Origin: an uncultured Lachnospiraceae bacterium
GTDB lineage: Bacteria; Bacillota; Clostridia; Lachnospirales; Lachnospiraceae
Direction: 5' to 3'
Length of the DNA stretch: 46,493 nt
Assembly: GCA_902762905.1 (NCBI GenBank)
Contig: CACWQE010000018.1
Coordinates: 1-46,493, forward strand
Shown: piece by piece, positions 25,845 to 34,581 of the stretch
Position numbering within the stretch: the stretch's first letter is position 1
Layout of the letters: the number at the start of each line of letters is the position of its first letter
Made by a program: the position numbers and the translations under genes
Notes under the pieces: generated by a model
Seen by the model: the letters and a program-made list of their open reading frames with translations, nothing else
The model's database searches: none
Told to the model about the DNA's origin: nothing

Positions 25845-26779
25845 TACTATCCATATTAAAAGGAATTGGATGTGTGATCGGAATCATAGTATTAGTGATT
25901 CTGTTATATATTGGGATTGTATGTATATTGCCGGTCCGCTATGAATTTGACGGGGATTATCATGAACAGTTTGATGGCGGTGCCAGAATCCGTTATATGC
26001 CGATCGGATTGCGGATTGCGGTATCTTATCATAATCAACAATTTCAATACACGGTTCGTTTATTGGGTGGAGTTATCATGACGAATACTGGTGCAAAGAT
26101 ATCCTGGATAGGTAGAAAGTTGTTTGCAGATGAAGAAAAAGAGGAAGAGAGTTCCTCTGTGTCAGAGCAGAATAACGATATATCCGGGTTGGAACATGTG
26201 GAGAATATGGAGCAGAGCACAGAATCACATAGTTCGGCGCGGGCTTCACAAGAGAAAAAGATACAGCATACAGGTGATTCGCATAGCGAAGAGGAGTGCC
26301 AGAATGTACAACCGGACAAAAGGATATCGGTTCGACAGAGAATCCGGGATCGAATACAGCATGGCAAACAAAGAATCCGTAGAATTTTTCAAAAGGGAAA
26401 GCAATGGAATAAGAAAAAAGATGCATTGCTTAAGATATATCATTCCCGACGGTTTGAGGTTGTCAAAGCAGATGTGAAAGGATATATCAAACAATTCTTT
26501 TATATTGTTAAGCCGCAGAGGTTAGAAGGAGAGGTGCATTTCGGGTTTGAGGATCCGGCAGCTACAGGGGAGCTGTTAGGTGTACTTGCCTGTATCCTTC
26601 CGTTATATCAGAATTATCTTATGATTCATCCGGATTTTGAAAAAGCCTGTTTTGATGGTAATCTGCGGGGAAAAGGAAAGATATATCTTGGTGCAGTTTT
26701 GATTTTACTGCTTAAGATAGTATGGAATAAAAACCTTATAAAAGTAACAAAGAAAGTGCAAACTATAATAGAAGCATAG
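25841..26779 (+). CDS. DUF2953-family membrane protein (YtfI-like)
   Basis: 312 residues. An N-terminal membrane helix (about 8-30) precedes PVRYEFDGDY, a beta segment with RIRYMPIGLRIAVSY, a variable hydrophilic insert with many Glu/Ser/Arg residues (about 95-190), and the C-terminal DUF2953 core with EGEVHFGFEDPAATGELLGVLACILPLY. In Bacillus the related ytfI sits directly before ytfJ/gerW; here gerW is 12 bases downstream, which supports the assignment. The biochemical role is unknown; the pairing suggests a function in spore formation or germination. Confidence 0.86.
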   Translation: MILSILKGIGCVIGIIVLVILLYIGIVCILPVRYEFDGDYHEQFDGGARIRYMPIGLRIAVSYHNQQFQYTVRLLGGVIMTNTGAKISWIGRKLFADEEKEEESSSVSEQNNDISGLEHVENMEQSTESHSSARASQEKKIQHTGDSHSEEECQNVQPDKRISVRQRIRDRIQHGKQRIRRIFQKGKQWNKKKDALLKIYHSRRFEVVKADVKGYIKQFFYIVKPQRLEGEVHFGFEDPAATGELLGVLACILPLYQNYLMIHPDFEKACFDGNLRGKGKIYLGAVLILLLKIVWNKNLIKVTKKVQTIIEA

Positions 26780-26791
26780 GAGGGCTAGATT

Positions 26792-27184
26792 ATGGCAAAT
26801 GATTTTAACACAACAGTGGGTTCCTTATTTCAGGGAATGGACAAATTTTTAACGACAAAGACGGTGGTAGGGGATCCTACTACAATCGGGGATACGATTA
26901 TTTTACCATTGGTAGATGTGAGCTTCGGAGTAGCTGCCGGAGCGTTTGCGGACGGACAGAAGAATAACGGTGCCGGTGGTCTGGGTGGTAAGATGACCGC
27001 AAGTGCAGTGCTTGTGATCAAGAATAATCAGATCCGGTTGGTAAATGTCAAGAATCAGGATACGGTTACAAAGATCTTAGACATGGTTCCAGATTTAGTA
27101 GAGCGGTTCCAGAAGAAGGATGATGAGGAAGAAACTACGCCGGAAGTTGACAGTGCGGTAAATGATATTTTAGAAAATGAATAA
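26792..27184 (+). CDS. gerW: GerW-family sporulation protein (YtfJ)
   Basis: 130 residues with the family core: PTTIGDTIILPLVDVSFGVAAG at about 30-51, a Gly-rich GAGGLGGKMTASAVLVI and VKNQDTVTKILDMVPDL. The C-terminal tail is acidic. In Bacillus this protein is made in the developing spore and affects germination. The sequence supports the family; the exact role here is inferred. The ribosome site is AGGAGGG. It ends a four-gene run, with a 45-residue membrane peptide downstream. Confidence 0.93.
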   Translation: MANDFNTTVGSLFQGMDKFLTTKTVVGDPTTIGDTIILPLVDVSFGVAAGAFADGQKNNGAGGLGGKMTASAVLVIKNNQIRLVNVKNQDTVTKILDMVPDLVERFQKKDDEEETTPEVDSAVNDILENE

Positions 27185-27249
27185 GGAATAGTCACAAAAG
27201 AAGCAAGACCGGAATATACTGTTTTATAGTAGGTAAGATGAGGAATACT

Positions 27250-27387
27250 ATGAGACGGGTATGGGGTTTTGCTTTTTTTTGGTTTGCAGTGGGAATGATC
27301 GTGGATTTTATCCTGACAGGATTCTGGAATTTCTTTGTGGTAGTAGCAGCACTTATTATTGCATATATATTATTCTGTAGATGTTGA
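27250..27387 (+). CDS. Small two-helix membrane peptide, 45 residues
   Basis: An ATG at 27250 with GAGGA at 27240-27244 (five bases away) opens a 45-codon frame ending in TGA at 27385-27387. The product is almost wholly hydrophobic: a first helix around WGFAFFWFAVGMIVDFIL, a turn at TGFW, a second helix around FFVVVAALIIAYILF, and a CRC end. The clear ribosome site and the helix-turn-helix hydrophobic pattern support a real gene. It follows gerW by 65 bases and may share its transcript. Function unknown. Confidence 0.62.
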   Translation: MRRVWGFAFFWFAVGMIVDFILTGFWNFFVVVAALIIAYILFCRC

Positions 27388-27414
27388 TTCTAAGTTGTGG
27401 TAATCCTAGTAGAA

Positions 27415-27442
27415 AACAAAAAAAGAGAACCAATCGGTTCTC
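27415..27442 (-). terminator. Intrinsic terminator of rpmB
   Basis: GAGAACC (27425-27431) pairs with GGTTCTC (27436-27442). Read on the minus strand, seven T follow (27424-27418). The plus strand has CTTTTA after the stem, so it may also stop transcripts from the gerW side. Confidence 0.8.
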
Positions 27443-27457
27443 CTTTTATCTCTACGA

Positions 27458-27643
27458 TTAAGCTCTCTCAATCTTGCCTGAACGTAAGCATGAAGTACAA
27501 ACATAAACTCTCTTTGGTGTACCGTTCACGTTAGCTTTAACCTTCTTAATGTTAGACTTCCACATCTTATTAGCTCTTCTATGAGAATGACTCACTTTGA
27601 TTCCGAAATGAGCAGCTTTATCACATACTGAACACTTTGCCAC
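27458..27643 (-). CDS. rpmB: Large-subunit ribosomal protein L28, zinc-binding type
   Basis: 61 residues starting MAKCSVCDKAAHFGIKVSHSHRRANKMW, the standard L28 opening, and ending with RVYVCTSCLRSGKIERA. CSVC and CTSC supply the four zinc ligands of the Cys-containing form. Translation should start at the GTG at 27643, eight bases after AAGGAGG. A GTG at 27652 touches that site and is too close. The gene stands alone on the minus strand, divergent from yloU, as in Bacillus. Confidence 0.95.
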   Translation of the reverse strand: MAKCSVCDKAAHFGIKVSHSHRRANKMWKSNIKKVKANVNGTPKRVYVCTSCLRSGKIERA

Positions 27644-27691
27644 GACTTGCACCTCCTTGAATGAATTAACCTACCGGTTTGCAACACGTCA

Positions 27692-27720
27692 ATTTTAACA
27701 GAACTAAGAAGAGATTGCAA
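27692..27720 (-). promoter_or_regulatory. Promoter of rpmB
   Basis: On the minus strand: TTGCAA (27720-27715), 17 bases, TAAAAT (27697-27692), about 50 bases before the GTG start. Confidence 0.65.
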
Positions 27721-27770
27721 GCATTAATTTTAAAAATGTTTCTTTTTTTCAAAAACCTGTTTTTTTGGAC

Positions 27771-27799
27771 TTGCGTCAATATGTGAGGAATGGTATGAT
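27771..27799 (+). promoter_or_regulatory. Promoter of the yloU-yloV operon
   Basis: TTGCGT (27771-27776), 17 bases and TATGAT (27794-27799), about 50 bases before the yloU start. Confidence 0.65.
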
Positions 27800-27849
27800 A
27801 ATATTTACCATACAATATTTATTAGCGAAGAAAGCATGGAGGGATATGT

Positions 27850-28209
27850 ATGAAGATAGAATTAGAAACAGGCAACGGCGAGGTTGTAATTGAAAGTGAA
27901 GTCATTGCCCAGTATGCTGGACTTTCTGCAATTGAGTGCTTTGGAATTGTAGGAATGGCAACTGTCAATATGAAAGATGGATTTGTAAAGTTGCTTCGTG
28001 GAGACAGTGTCTCTAAGGGAGTAAATGTTACTGTCGGTGAGAATAATGCAATTGCAATTGATTTTCATATTATCGTTGCTTATGGAGTAAGCATTTCCAC
28101 TGTTGCAGAGAATTTGATGTCAACAGTACGATATAAAGTAGAAGAATTTACAGGTATGCAGGTAGAGAACATTAATGTGTTTGTCGAAGGTGTACGGGTA
28201 ATTGATTAG
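27850..28209 (+). CDS. yloU: Asp23/Gls24-family protein YloU
   Basis: 119 residues matching the Asp23/Gls24 (alkaline-shock) family along its length: GEVVIESEVIAQYAGLSAIE, GIVGM, then the C-terminal VAENLMSTVRYKVEEFTGMQVENINVFVEGV. Members are small cytosolic or membrane-associated proteins linked to envelope stress, mechanism unclear. GGAGGG lies seven bases before the ATG. The order rpmB (divergent), yloU, yloV, recG matches Bacillus and supports the name. Confidence 0.93.
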   Translation: MKIELETGNGEVVIESEVIAQYAGLSAIECFGIVGMATVNMKDGFVKLLRGDSVSKGVNVTVGENNAIAIDFHIIVAYGVSISTVAENLMSTVRYKVEEFTGMQVENINVFVEGVRVID

Positions 28210-28217
28210 GAGGAACT

Positions 28218-29963
28218 ATGAGTCAGAAAGTAAGTGTAGATGCAAAGAGCCTTCAATATGGTTTCTTAGCAGGTGCCAAAAGAATTGAAGAGAAGAAAGA
28301 ATATATTAATGAATTGAATGTATTTCCGGTACCAGATGGAGATACGGGTACGAACATGACCCTCACGATCACATCTGCTGCCAAAGAAGTTGCTTCTATT
28401 ACGAATCCGACATTTGCCAATGTAACAAAAGCAATGTCTACCGGTTCTTTAAGAGGTGCACGAGGTAATTCAGGTGTTATTCTTTCACAGTTGATTCGTG
28501 GTTTTTGTAAAGAATTAGAAGGAAAAGAAGCAGTAACAATGGAGGATGTAGCGGCTGCATTTAACCGTGCTGTGGCGACTGCATATAAGGCAGTTATGAA
28601 GCCGAAGGAAGGTACGATCTTAACAGTAGCCAAGGGATTAGCAGATAAGGCATCAGAATTAAGTACATCTAAGAAGACAATGTTGGAATTTGCAACGGAT
28701 GTATTAGCATATGGTAGAGAGGTGCTGAATCAGACCCCGGAGATGCTTCCTGTATTGAAAGAGGCAGGCGTTGTAGATTCGGGTGGAGAAGGTCTTATGA
28801 CAATATTAGAAGGTGCATTTGATGCATTAACTGGTAAAGTCACTTATGATTTCTCGAATGAATTTTCAGCAGGTGCAACAGAGGGAAAGCCGGCACCAGA
28901 TGCATCCGGTCTGCGTACAACGAATGCGGCTGGAATTGACCGGAAAGAGATTGATACATCCCATATAAAGTATGGATATTGTACAGAGTTCATTATTATG
29001 CTGGAGAATGAGTACAATAAGCAGATTGAAGAGGAATTTAAGACATACTTAGAATCAATCGGTGATTCTTTAGTAGTGGTATCCGATGATGAGATTGTCA
29101 AAGTACATGTGCATACGAATCATCCGGGACTGGCATTTGAACGTGCATTGACTTATGGTTCTCTTACGAGCATGAAGGTTGATAACATGCGTGAAGAACA
29201 CCGCGAGAAAGTAATTATGGAAGCGGAGAAGGTTGCGGCAGAGCAGGCGAAAGAGAGAGAAGAAGCAAAGAAAGCAATTGAGGAAGAGACACCGGCACAG
29301 CGTAAAGAATATGGTTTCATTTCCGTGTCTGTTGGAGAAGGTATGAATGATATCTTCAAGGATCTCGGGGTAGATTATCTGATCGAGGGTGGTCAGACGA
29401 TGAATCCAAGTACCGAGGATATGCTGAATGCGATCGATCAGGTGAATGCGGATACGATCTACATTCTTCCGAATAATAAGAATATTATCTTAGCAGCAAA
29501 TCAGGCACAGTCATTAACAGAAGATAAGAAGATTGTGGTTGTTCCATCTAAGACTGCTCCACAGGGAGTAGCAGCGTTGATTGCGTTTGATGCGAATGCA
29601 GATGCAGATACGAACTTAGAGTCTATGACAGAAGATATGGGTAACGTGAAGACCGGACAGGTAACATATGCTGTTCGTGATACCAGTATTGATGGTAAGA
29701 CAATTAAGGCCGGAGATATCATGGGACTCGATGATAACGGAATTCAGGCGGTATCGGAAGATTTGATGACGACGACCAAAGAACTATTGGAACAGATGGT
29801 GGATGAAGATTCGGAGTTGATCAGCATTTATTATGGTGCAGAAGTAAGTGAAGAAGATGCAAAGGCATTTGCAGATTATGTAGAAGCAACTTATGAAGAT
29901 TGTGATGTAGAATTTAATTATGGTGGTCAGCCAATCTATTATTACGTATTATCTGTTGAATAG
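28218..29963 (+). CDS. yloV: DAK2-domain protein YloV (FakA-like fatty acid kinase)
   Basis: 581 residues. The N-terminal DAK2-type kinase domain has the metal/ATP motif PVPDGDTGTNMTLT (Asp40, Asp42) and SLRGARGNSGVILSQLIRGF. A middle domain holds IKYGYCTEFIIML and VHVHTNHPG, and the C-terminal domain is DegV-like in fold. In FakA this protein phosphorylates fatty acids bound to FakB (DegV) partners for lipid synthesis. No FakB gene is adjacent, so the substrate is inferred from family only. It begins eight bases after yloU, with an AGGAGG site. Confidence 0.92.
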   Translation: MSQKVSVDAKSLQYGFLAGAKRIEEKKEYINELNVFPVPDGDTGTNMTLTITSAAKEVASITNPTFANVTKAMSTGSLRGARGNSGVILSQLIRGFCKELEGKEAVTMEDVAAAFNRAVATAYKAVMKPKEGTILTVAKGLADKASELSTSKKTMLEFATDVLAYGREVLNQTPEMLPVLKEAGVVDSGGEGLMTILEGAFDALTGKVTYDFSNEFSAGATEGKPAPDASGLRTTNAAGIDRKEIDTSHIKYGYCTEFIIMLENEYNKQIEEEFKTYLESIGDSLVVVSDDEIVKVHVHTNHPGLAFERALTYGSLTSMKVDNMREEHREKVIMEAEKVAAEQAKEREEAKKAIEEETPAQRKEYGFISVSVGEGMNDIFKDLGVDYLIEGGQTMNPSTEDMLNAIDQVNADTIYILPNNKNIILAANQAQSLTEDKKIVVVPSKTAPQGVAALIAFDANADADTNLESMTEDMGNVKTGQVTYAVRDTSIDGKTIKAGDIMGLDDNGIQAVSEDLMTTTKELLEQMVDEDSELISIYYGAEVSEEDAKAFADYVEATYEDCDVEFNYGGQPIYYYVLSVE

Positions 29964-29979
29964 AAGATAAGCAGGAATT

Positions 29980-30012
29980 ACTGTCACGCAGAGAGTGTAT
30001 TTGCGTGGCAGT
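29980..30012 (+). other. Eleven-pair hairpin between yloV and recG
   Basis: ACTGTCACGCA pairs with TGCGTGGCAGT (one G-T pair) around an 11-base loop. No T tract follows, so it probably does not end transcription. Its right arm lies 22 bases before the chosen recG start. Confidence 0.6.
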
Positions 30013-30033
30013 TTCGTGTATATGGGAATTGTT

Positions 30034-32052
30034 ATGAATATTACGGATCCAATTGGAAGTATGAAAGGCGTCGGTCCTAAGACGGCAGCCCTTTTTGCAA
30101 AATTGAATATCTATACCGTGGAAGACCTGATACGGTTCTATCCGCGTACTTATCTAAGTTATGGAGAGCCAGTGTATGTCCGGGAAGCTGAAGTCGGAGA
30201 GCGGGTGGCGATCCGAGCAAGTATCCAGTCTTATGTTGATATTAAGAAGATACGGAATCTTCGTCTGGTAACGTGTATGGCCAAAGATGCCAGTGGAAGT
30301 GTGAAACTGCTATGGTATAATTGTCCGTTTCTGAAACAGGTATTTCATATTGGACAGACATTTATATTTGTCGGTGATCTATCAATCCGCAACCATCAGT
30401 TTGTGATGGAACATCCAGAGTATTATACAGAGCAACAGTATGCAACTCTGATTGCGTCCATGCAGCCGGTGTATCCGTTGACAGAAGGGCTTAGCAATAA
30501 AGTAGTGACCAAATTGATCAAGGCAGCAATGGAACAGATTGATCAGCTTGAAGATAAAGTGCCGGAATGTGTAATAGAACGATACCAGCTGATGGCATTG
30601 AAAGATGCGGTTACGGGAACGCATTTTCCTACGAATGCAGAACAATTATTAGAGTGCAGGAATCGATTAGTTTTTGATGAGTTTTTCTGGTTTTTGGTGC
30701 AGATGCATTATATGCGGGAACATACAATGAAAGCAGAGAATCAGAATCGGATAACGGATTGGTCTGCAGTGGATGATTATATTGCAAAGCTTCCGTTTAC
30801 TTTGACGAAGGGACAGCAGGATGCCTTGCAGGATATCCGTTCGGATATGAGTGGTACGACTGTCATGAACCGGTTAGTGCAGGGAGATGTTGGCTCAGGA
30901 AAGACAGCGGTTGCCATGATGGCAATCTTAGCCTGTGTGAAGAATGGATATCAGGCAGCATTTATGGCACCAACAGAGGTTCTTGCTATGCAGCATTATG
31001 AAAGTGTGCAGAAGGATTTAGGCGAATTTGGAGTGCGGGTTGCCTTGTTATGTGGTTCTACCAGACTGGCGGAGAAACGTAAGATCTATGAAGCGTTGGC
31101 TGCTGGTGAGATAGATGTAATTGTAGGAACTCATGCGTTGATTCAGGATAAAGTGATGTATCATAATCTGGCTTTGGTGATCACGGATGAACAGCATCGA
31201 TTTGGAGTGCGCCAGCGCGAAAAATTATCCCGGAAAGGACAGGAGCCACACGTATTGATTATGAGTGCTACACCAATTCCAAGAACCCTTGCAATCATTA
31301 TGTATGGTGATCTTGATATTTCGATTATGAAGGATATGCCGGCAACGCGTAAACCAATCAAGAATTGTGTCGTAGGTCCGAAGTATCGTCCGACAGCATA
31401 TAAGTTCATGTTAGAGCAGATTGAGAAAGGCCATCAGATCTATATTATATGTCCGATGGTGGAAGCAAGTGAGAATATGTCGGCTGAGAATGTGATTGAG
31501 TATCAGGAGAATATACGGGAATACTTTCCTGATAAGGTAAGAATTGCATATTTGCATGGTAAGATGACACCCGATGAAAAGAACATGATCATGAGTACAT
31601 TCGCAGAGGGGAAGATAGATATTTTAGTTTCGACTACGGTAATCGAAGTTGGAATTAATAATCCGAATGCGACTGTTATCATGATTGAAAATGCAGAGAA
31701 GTTCGGTCTGGCACAGTTGCATCAGCTTCGTGGACGTGTCGGCCGTGGCGCTGACCAGTCGTATTGCATTATGCTTTGTGGAACAGAACGAAAGGAAGCA
31801 TTAGACCGGTTATCCATATTGAATGCATCCAATGATGGTTTCTATATTGCAAATGAAGATTTGAAATTGAGAGGCCCCGGGGACTTTTTTGGAGTAAGGC
31901 AAAGCGGGGATATGTTATTTCATTTGGGAGATATCTATAATAATGCGGATATGCTGAAAACGGCAAATGATGCTATTGCTTATTTAGAACAGACACATTA
32001 TCCATTCGAACAGTTGGCAATGCCGGAAGAGATGACACATGTTCAATTATAG
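30034..32052 (+). CDS. recG: ATP-dependent DNA helicase RecG
   Basis: Remodels stalled replication forks and branched DNA. 672 residues. The N-terminal wedge/OB domain begins after ITDPIGSMKGVGPKTAALFAKL, a HhH-like segment, and includes SYGEPVYVREAEVGERVAI. Helicase motifs are intact: Walker A GDVGSGKTAVAM, the Walker B box DEQHRFG, MSATPIPRT, then VIEVGINNPNATVM-type motif V and QLHQLRGRVGRG. The frame is open from a GTG at 29995; ATG 30034 gives the normal N-terminus, though no strong ribosome site is seen for either. Confidence 0.95.
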   Translation: MNITDPIGSMKGVGPKTAALFAKLNIYTVEDLIRFYPRTYLSYGEPVYVREAEVGERVAIRASIQSYVDIKKIRNLRLVTCMAKDASGSVKLLWYNCPFLKQVFHIGQTFIFVGDLSIRNHQFVMEHPEYYTEQQYATLIASMQPVYPLTEGLSNKVVTKLIKAAMEQIDQLEDKVPECVIERYQLMALKDAVTGTHFPTNAEQLLECRNRLVFDEFFWFLVQMHYMREHTMKAENQNRITDWSAVDDYIAKLPFTLTKGQQDALQDIRSDMSGTTVMNRLVQGDVGSGKTAVAMMAILACVKNGYQAAFMAPTEVLAMQHYESVQKDLGEFGVRVALLCGSTRLAEKRKIYEALAAGEIDVIVGTHALIQDKVMYHNLALVITDEQHRFGVRQREKLSRKGQEPHVLIMSATPIPRTLAIIMYGDLDISIMKDMPATRKPIKNCVVGPKYRPTAYKFMLEQIEKGHQIYIICPMVEASENMSAENVIEYQENIREYFPDKVRIAYLHGKMTPDEKNMIMSTFAEGKIDILVSTTVIEVGINNPNATVIMIENAEKFGLAQLHQLRGRVGRGADQSYCIMLCGTERKEALDRLSILNASNDGFYIANEDLKLRGPGDFFGVRQSGDMLFHLGDIYNNADMLKTANDAIAYLEQTHYPFEQLAMPEEMTHVQL

Positions 32053-32113
32053 AATTCGGCTTGCTTTGGATAATTTAACATCTGAAAATTTATGGAAGAT
32101 GTGTGGGAAAGTA

Positions 32114-32141
32114 TTGACAAATCGAGGTTTTTTAATAAAAT
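32114..32141 (+). promoter_or_regulatory. Promoter of rsmD-coaD
   Basis: A consensus TTGACA (32114-32119), 16 bases and TAAAAT (32136-32141), 17 bases before the rsmD start codon. Confidence 0.7.
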
Positions 32142-32158
32142 AGAGTAGGAGTTGTGAA

Positions 32159-32722
32159 ATGAGAGTAATTGCAGGAAAAGCCAGACGATTACAATTAAAA
32201 ACACCGTCTGGAATGGATACACGTCCGACAACTGATCGGATCAAAGAAACATTGTTTAATATGCTTCAGGATGAATTGTATGATGTTAATTTCCTGGATC
32301 TGTTTAGTGGAAGTGGGGGAATTGGAATTGAGGCATTAAGCAGAGGAGCTGCAAGAGCCTGGTTTGTGGAACAGAACCGTGATGCTGCAGCAATCATTAA
32401 AGAGAATCTTGCATTTACACATTTGAGTGATCAGGCAGAAGTTATGGTGACTTCGGCGGTCAGTGCAGTGACAATGCTACAGGGACAGGTTAAGTTTGAT
32501 GTTGTATTTATGGATCCGCCATATGGCAAGGGATTGGAGAAAGAAGTATTGCGTCATCCTGCATTTATGACAATTCTGCAAGAGAATGCACTGGTGATTG
32601 TAGAAGCGGATCTGGATACGAATCTTATGCCGGAAGAGATACCAGGGCTTCATATTCTGAAAGAGAAGATCTATAAGACGAACAAGCATATTTTTTTAGA
32701 AAAAGATTCTATAGAGAGATGA
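32159..32722 (+). CDS. rsmD: 16S rRNA (guanine966-N2)-methyltransferase
   Basis: Methylates one guanine of 16S rRNA in the small subunit. 187 residues. The N-terminus has [18 protein letters not shown] and [15 protein letters not shown]. The SAM-binding motif is [20 protein letters not shown], and the catalytic motif is [12 protein letters not shown] (the N/DPPY box of amino-methyltransferases). AGGAG lies before the ATG. coaD follows after ten bases, as in the Bacillus ylbH-coaD pair. Confidence 0.95.
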   Translation: MRVIAGKARRLQLKTPSGMDTRPTTDRIKETLFNMLQDELYDVNFLDLFSGSGGIGIEALSRGAARAWFVEQNRDAAAIIKENLAFTHLSDQAEVMVTSAVSAVTMLQGQVKFDVVFMDPPYGKGLEKEVLRHPAFMTILQENALVIVEADLDTNLMPEEIPGLHILKEKIYKTNKHIFLEKDSIER

Positions 32723-32732
32723 GGATAAGAGA

Positions 32733-33218
32733 TTGAGTAAGGCAATATATCCGGGCAGTTTTGATCCGGTAACATTTGGCCATTTAGATATTATTAAGCG
32801 TTCTGCATCTATGTTTGATGAATTAGTTGTCGGAGTGCTTGTGAATAATGCGAAACATCCGTTGTTTTCTGTTGAAGAACGGACGCAGATGTTAGAAGAG
32901 GCGGTAAAGGAATATCCGAATGTATCGGTTATTGCTTTTGATGGTCTGCTGATTGATTACATGAAAGAGCATGATATATCTGTGATTGTGCGTGGATTAC
33001 GTGCGATTACCGATTTTGATTATGAATTACAGATTGCACAGAGCAATCGCAAGGTAAGTAATGAGACGATTGATACAGTTTTTTTGACAACAAGTATTGA
33101 CTATGCGTATTTAAGCTCCAGTATTGTCAGGGAATATGCAAGTTATGGAACAGATGTAAGAGCGTTTGTTCCGGAATTTGTAGCCCGCAGATTGCAGGAT
33201 CGTTATCAATCAAAATAA
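32733..33218 (+). CDS. coaD: Pantetheine-phosphate adenylyltransferase
   Basis: Transfers AMP to 4'-phosphopantetheine in coenzyme A synthesis. 161 residues. The nucleotidyltransferase start [16 protein letters not shown] contains the T/HxGH motif with His17. [21 protein letters not shown] and the C-terminal [16 protein letters not shown] are also family signatures. The start codon is TTG, preceded by GAGGATAAG; no other start gives the short normal N-terminus. It is co-transcribed with rsmD. Confidence 0.96.
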   Translation: MSKAIYPGSFDPVTFGHLDIIKRSASMFDELVVGVLVNNAKHPLFSVEERTQMLEEAVKEYPNVSVIAFDGLLIDYMKEHDISVIVRGLRAITDFDYELQIAQSNRKVSNETIDTVFLTTSIDYAYLSSSIVREYASYGTDVRAFVPEFVARRLQDRYQSK

Positions 33219-33248
33219 TAGAATACAGATTAATGGAGGAAAAAAGCA

Positions 33249-34565
33249 ATGGCAAGAAAAAGTATTGAAGATGTAATGAATGAGATCGAAGATTTTTTGA
33301 ACAGCTGTAAGACAACAGCGTTATCATCGAATAAAATGATTGTACCAAGAGATGAGTTTGATGAGTTGTTTGGAGATTTGAAGGTTAAGATTCCGGCAGA
33401 GATCGATCGTTGTAAGAAGATTATGCGGAATAAAGAAGCAATCCTGATGGATGCCAGAAAAAATGCAGATGGGATTCTTGCAGAGGCAACTGCAAAAGCA
33501 GAACAGATGGTATCTGAGACAGAGATCATGAATCAGGCAAACCAGAAAGCATATGAGACGGTTGAGATGGCAAGAGTACAGGCAAATGATATCTTAGCAC
33601 AGGCAGTAGCTGAGGCGAATGAAGTACGATTAGGTTCTATGCAGTATACCAATGATATTATGACAGGAATCCGTGATTATGTAGAAGCAACCATGCAGGC
33701 AGAGCGTGCTAATTATGAGAATCTGCTTGCAGCACTTAATAATGATTATATGATCGCCAATGCGAATCTTTCTGAGATTCAGAATCAGATTGTAGAATTT
33801 ATAGGAGATCCGAATAGCGTGACCAAGGCACCACAGATCAAGACGGCTGCTAATGGCAAAGCAGTTCCGAATCCACCAAAGGCAAAGCAGAGTGTAGTAG
33901 ACAAAGTAAAACAGGCAGTTGGCGTGAAGGAAGAGAAGCCGGTGGAAGAGAAAGTAGAGACGAAACCGGCTGTGAACATTCCAGATTTTATTACTAGCGG
34001 TGAAAAGGTAGTACCGAATGAGACTCCGTTAGAAGCGAATGTGAACCTGAATTCGGAGACAGCAAGCGAACCAGCGGCTGCAAAGGCACAGGACAATGCA
34101 GTTTCTGAGGCTGCAGCAACAGCAGAGCCAGTTGCAGATGTAACTGCTCCAAAGAACGAGCCGGTACAGTCAGCTCCATCACAACAGGTAGCAGCTTCGA
34201 CGACGAACGGACAACAGGTAGCACCAACCAAGAAGGTTAAGAAGAAGATCGTTAAGAAGAGAAATCCGGTTCTTCATACACCACAGACTGCGCAGGAGAC
34301 GGTCGCTAAGACATTAGAGGCAGCTGCGGCAGCCAAAGTAGATAAGACGGTATACAAAGCAAATGGTGAACAGGCAAGAGAAGTTCCACCAATGGAAGGT
34401 CGTGTGAAACGTGGTCCCAGAGTGGGAAGAGGTGTAGTGGAGAATCAGGTTGAGTCAAATGATCAAGATGCATTTGAGGTAGAGACCGCAGCATTTCCAG
34501 AGGGCGAGGCTCCAACTAAGTCTTTGGGCGTGGTAGATGATTTTTCAATGGAAGATAAGTTCTAG
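33249..34565 (+). CDS. Coiled-coil protein with low-complexity tail, 438 residues
   Basis: Residues 1-185 match a family often found after coaD in Clostridia and annotated loosely as ATPase: MARKSIEDVMNEIEDFLNS, IPAEIDRCKKIMRNKEAIL and a long coiled coil with repeated Ala/Glu/Asn, resembling DivIVA or F0F1 subunit-b stalks. No nucleotide-binding motif is visible, so the ATPase label is unsupported. The second half is disordered: Ala/Pro/Glu/Val-rich, with a basic patch KKVKKKIVKKR near 330 and an acidic end. Single-copy lengths of relatives are nearer 180, so the tail is an extension. A GGAGG site is present. A terminator lies in the convergent gene beyond. Confidence 0.82.
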   Translation: MARKSIEDVMNEIEDFLNSCKTTALSSNKMIVPRDEFDELFGDLKVKIPAEIDRCKKIMRNKEAILMDARKNADGILAEATAKAEQMVSETEIMNQANQKAYETVEMARVQANDILAQAVAEANEVRLGSMQYTNDIMTGIRDYVEATMQAERANYENLLAALNNDYMIANANLSEIQNQIVEFIGDPNSVTKAPQIKTAANGKAVPNPPKAKQSVVDKVKQAVGVKEEKPVEEKVETKPAVNIPDFITSGEKVVPNETPLEANVNLNSETASEPAAAKAQDNAVSEAAATAEPVADVTAPKNEPVQSAPSQQVAASTTNGQQVAPTKKVKKKIVKKRNPVLHTPQTAQETVAKTLEAAAAAKVDKTVYKANGEQAREVPPMEGRVKRGPRVGRGVVENQVESNDQDAFEVETAAFPEGEAPTKSLGVVDDFSMEDKF

Positions 34566-34581
34566 AGTTTTATCGCAATGA

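Noticed and set aside
33785..34231. A 148-codon minus-strand frame rich in Ala, Thr and Ser
   Set aside because: It mirrors the Ala/Pro/Glu tail of the coiled-coil gene and shows no start signal or protein-like pattern.
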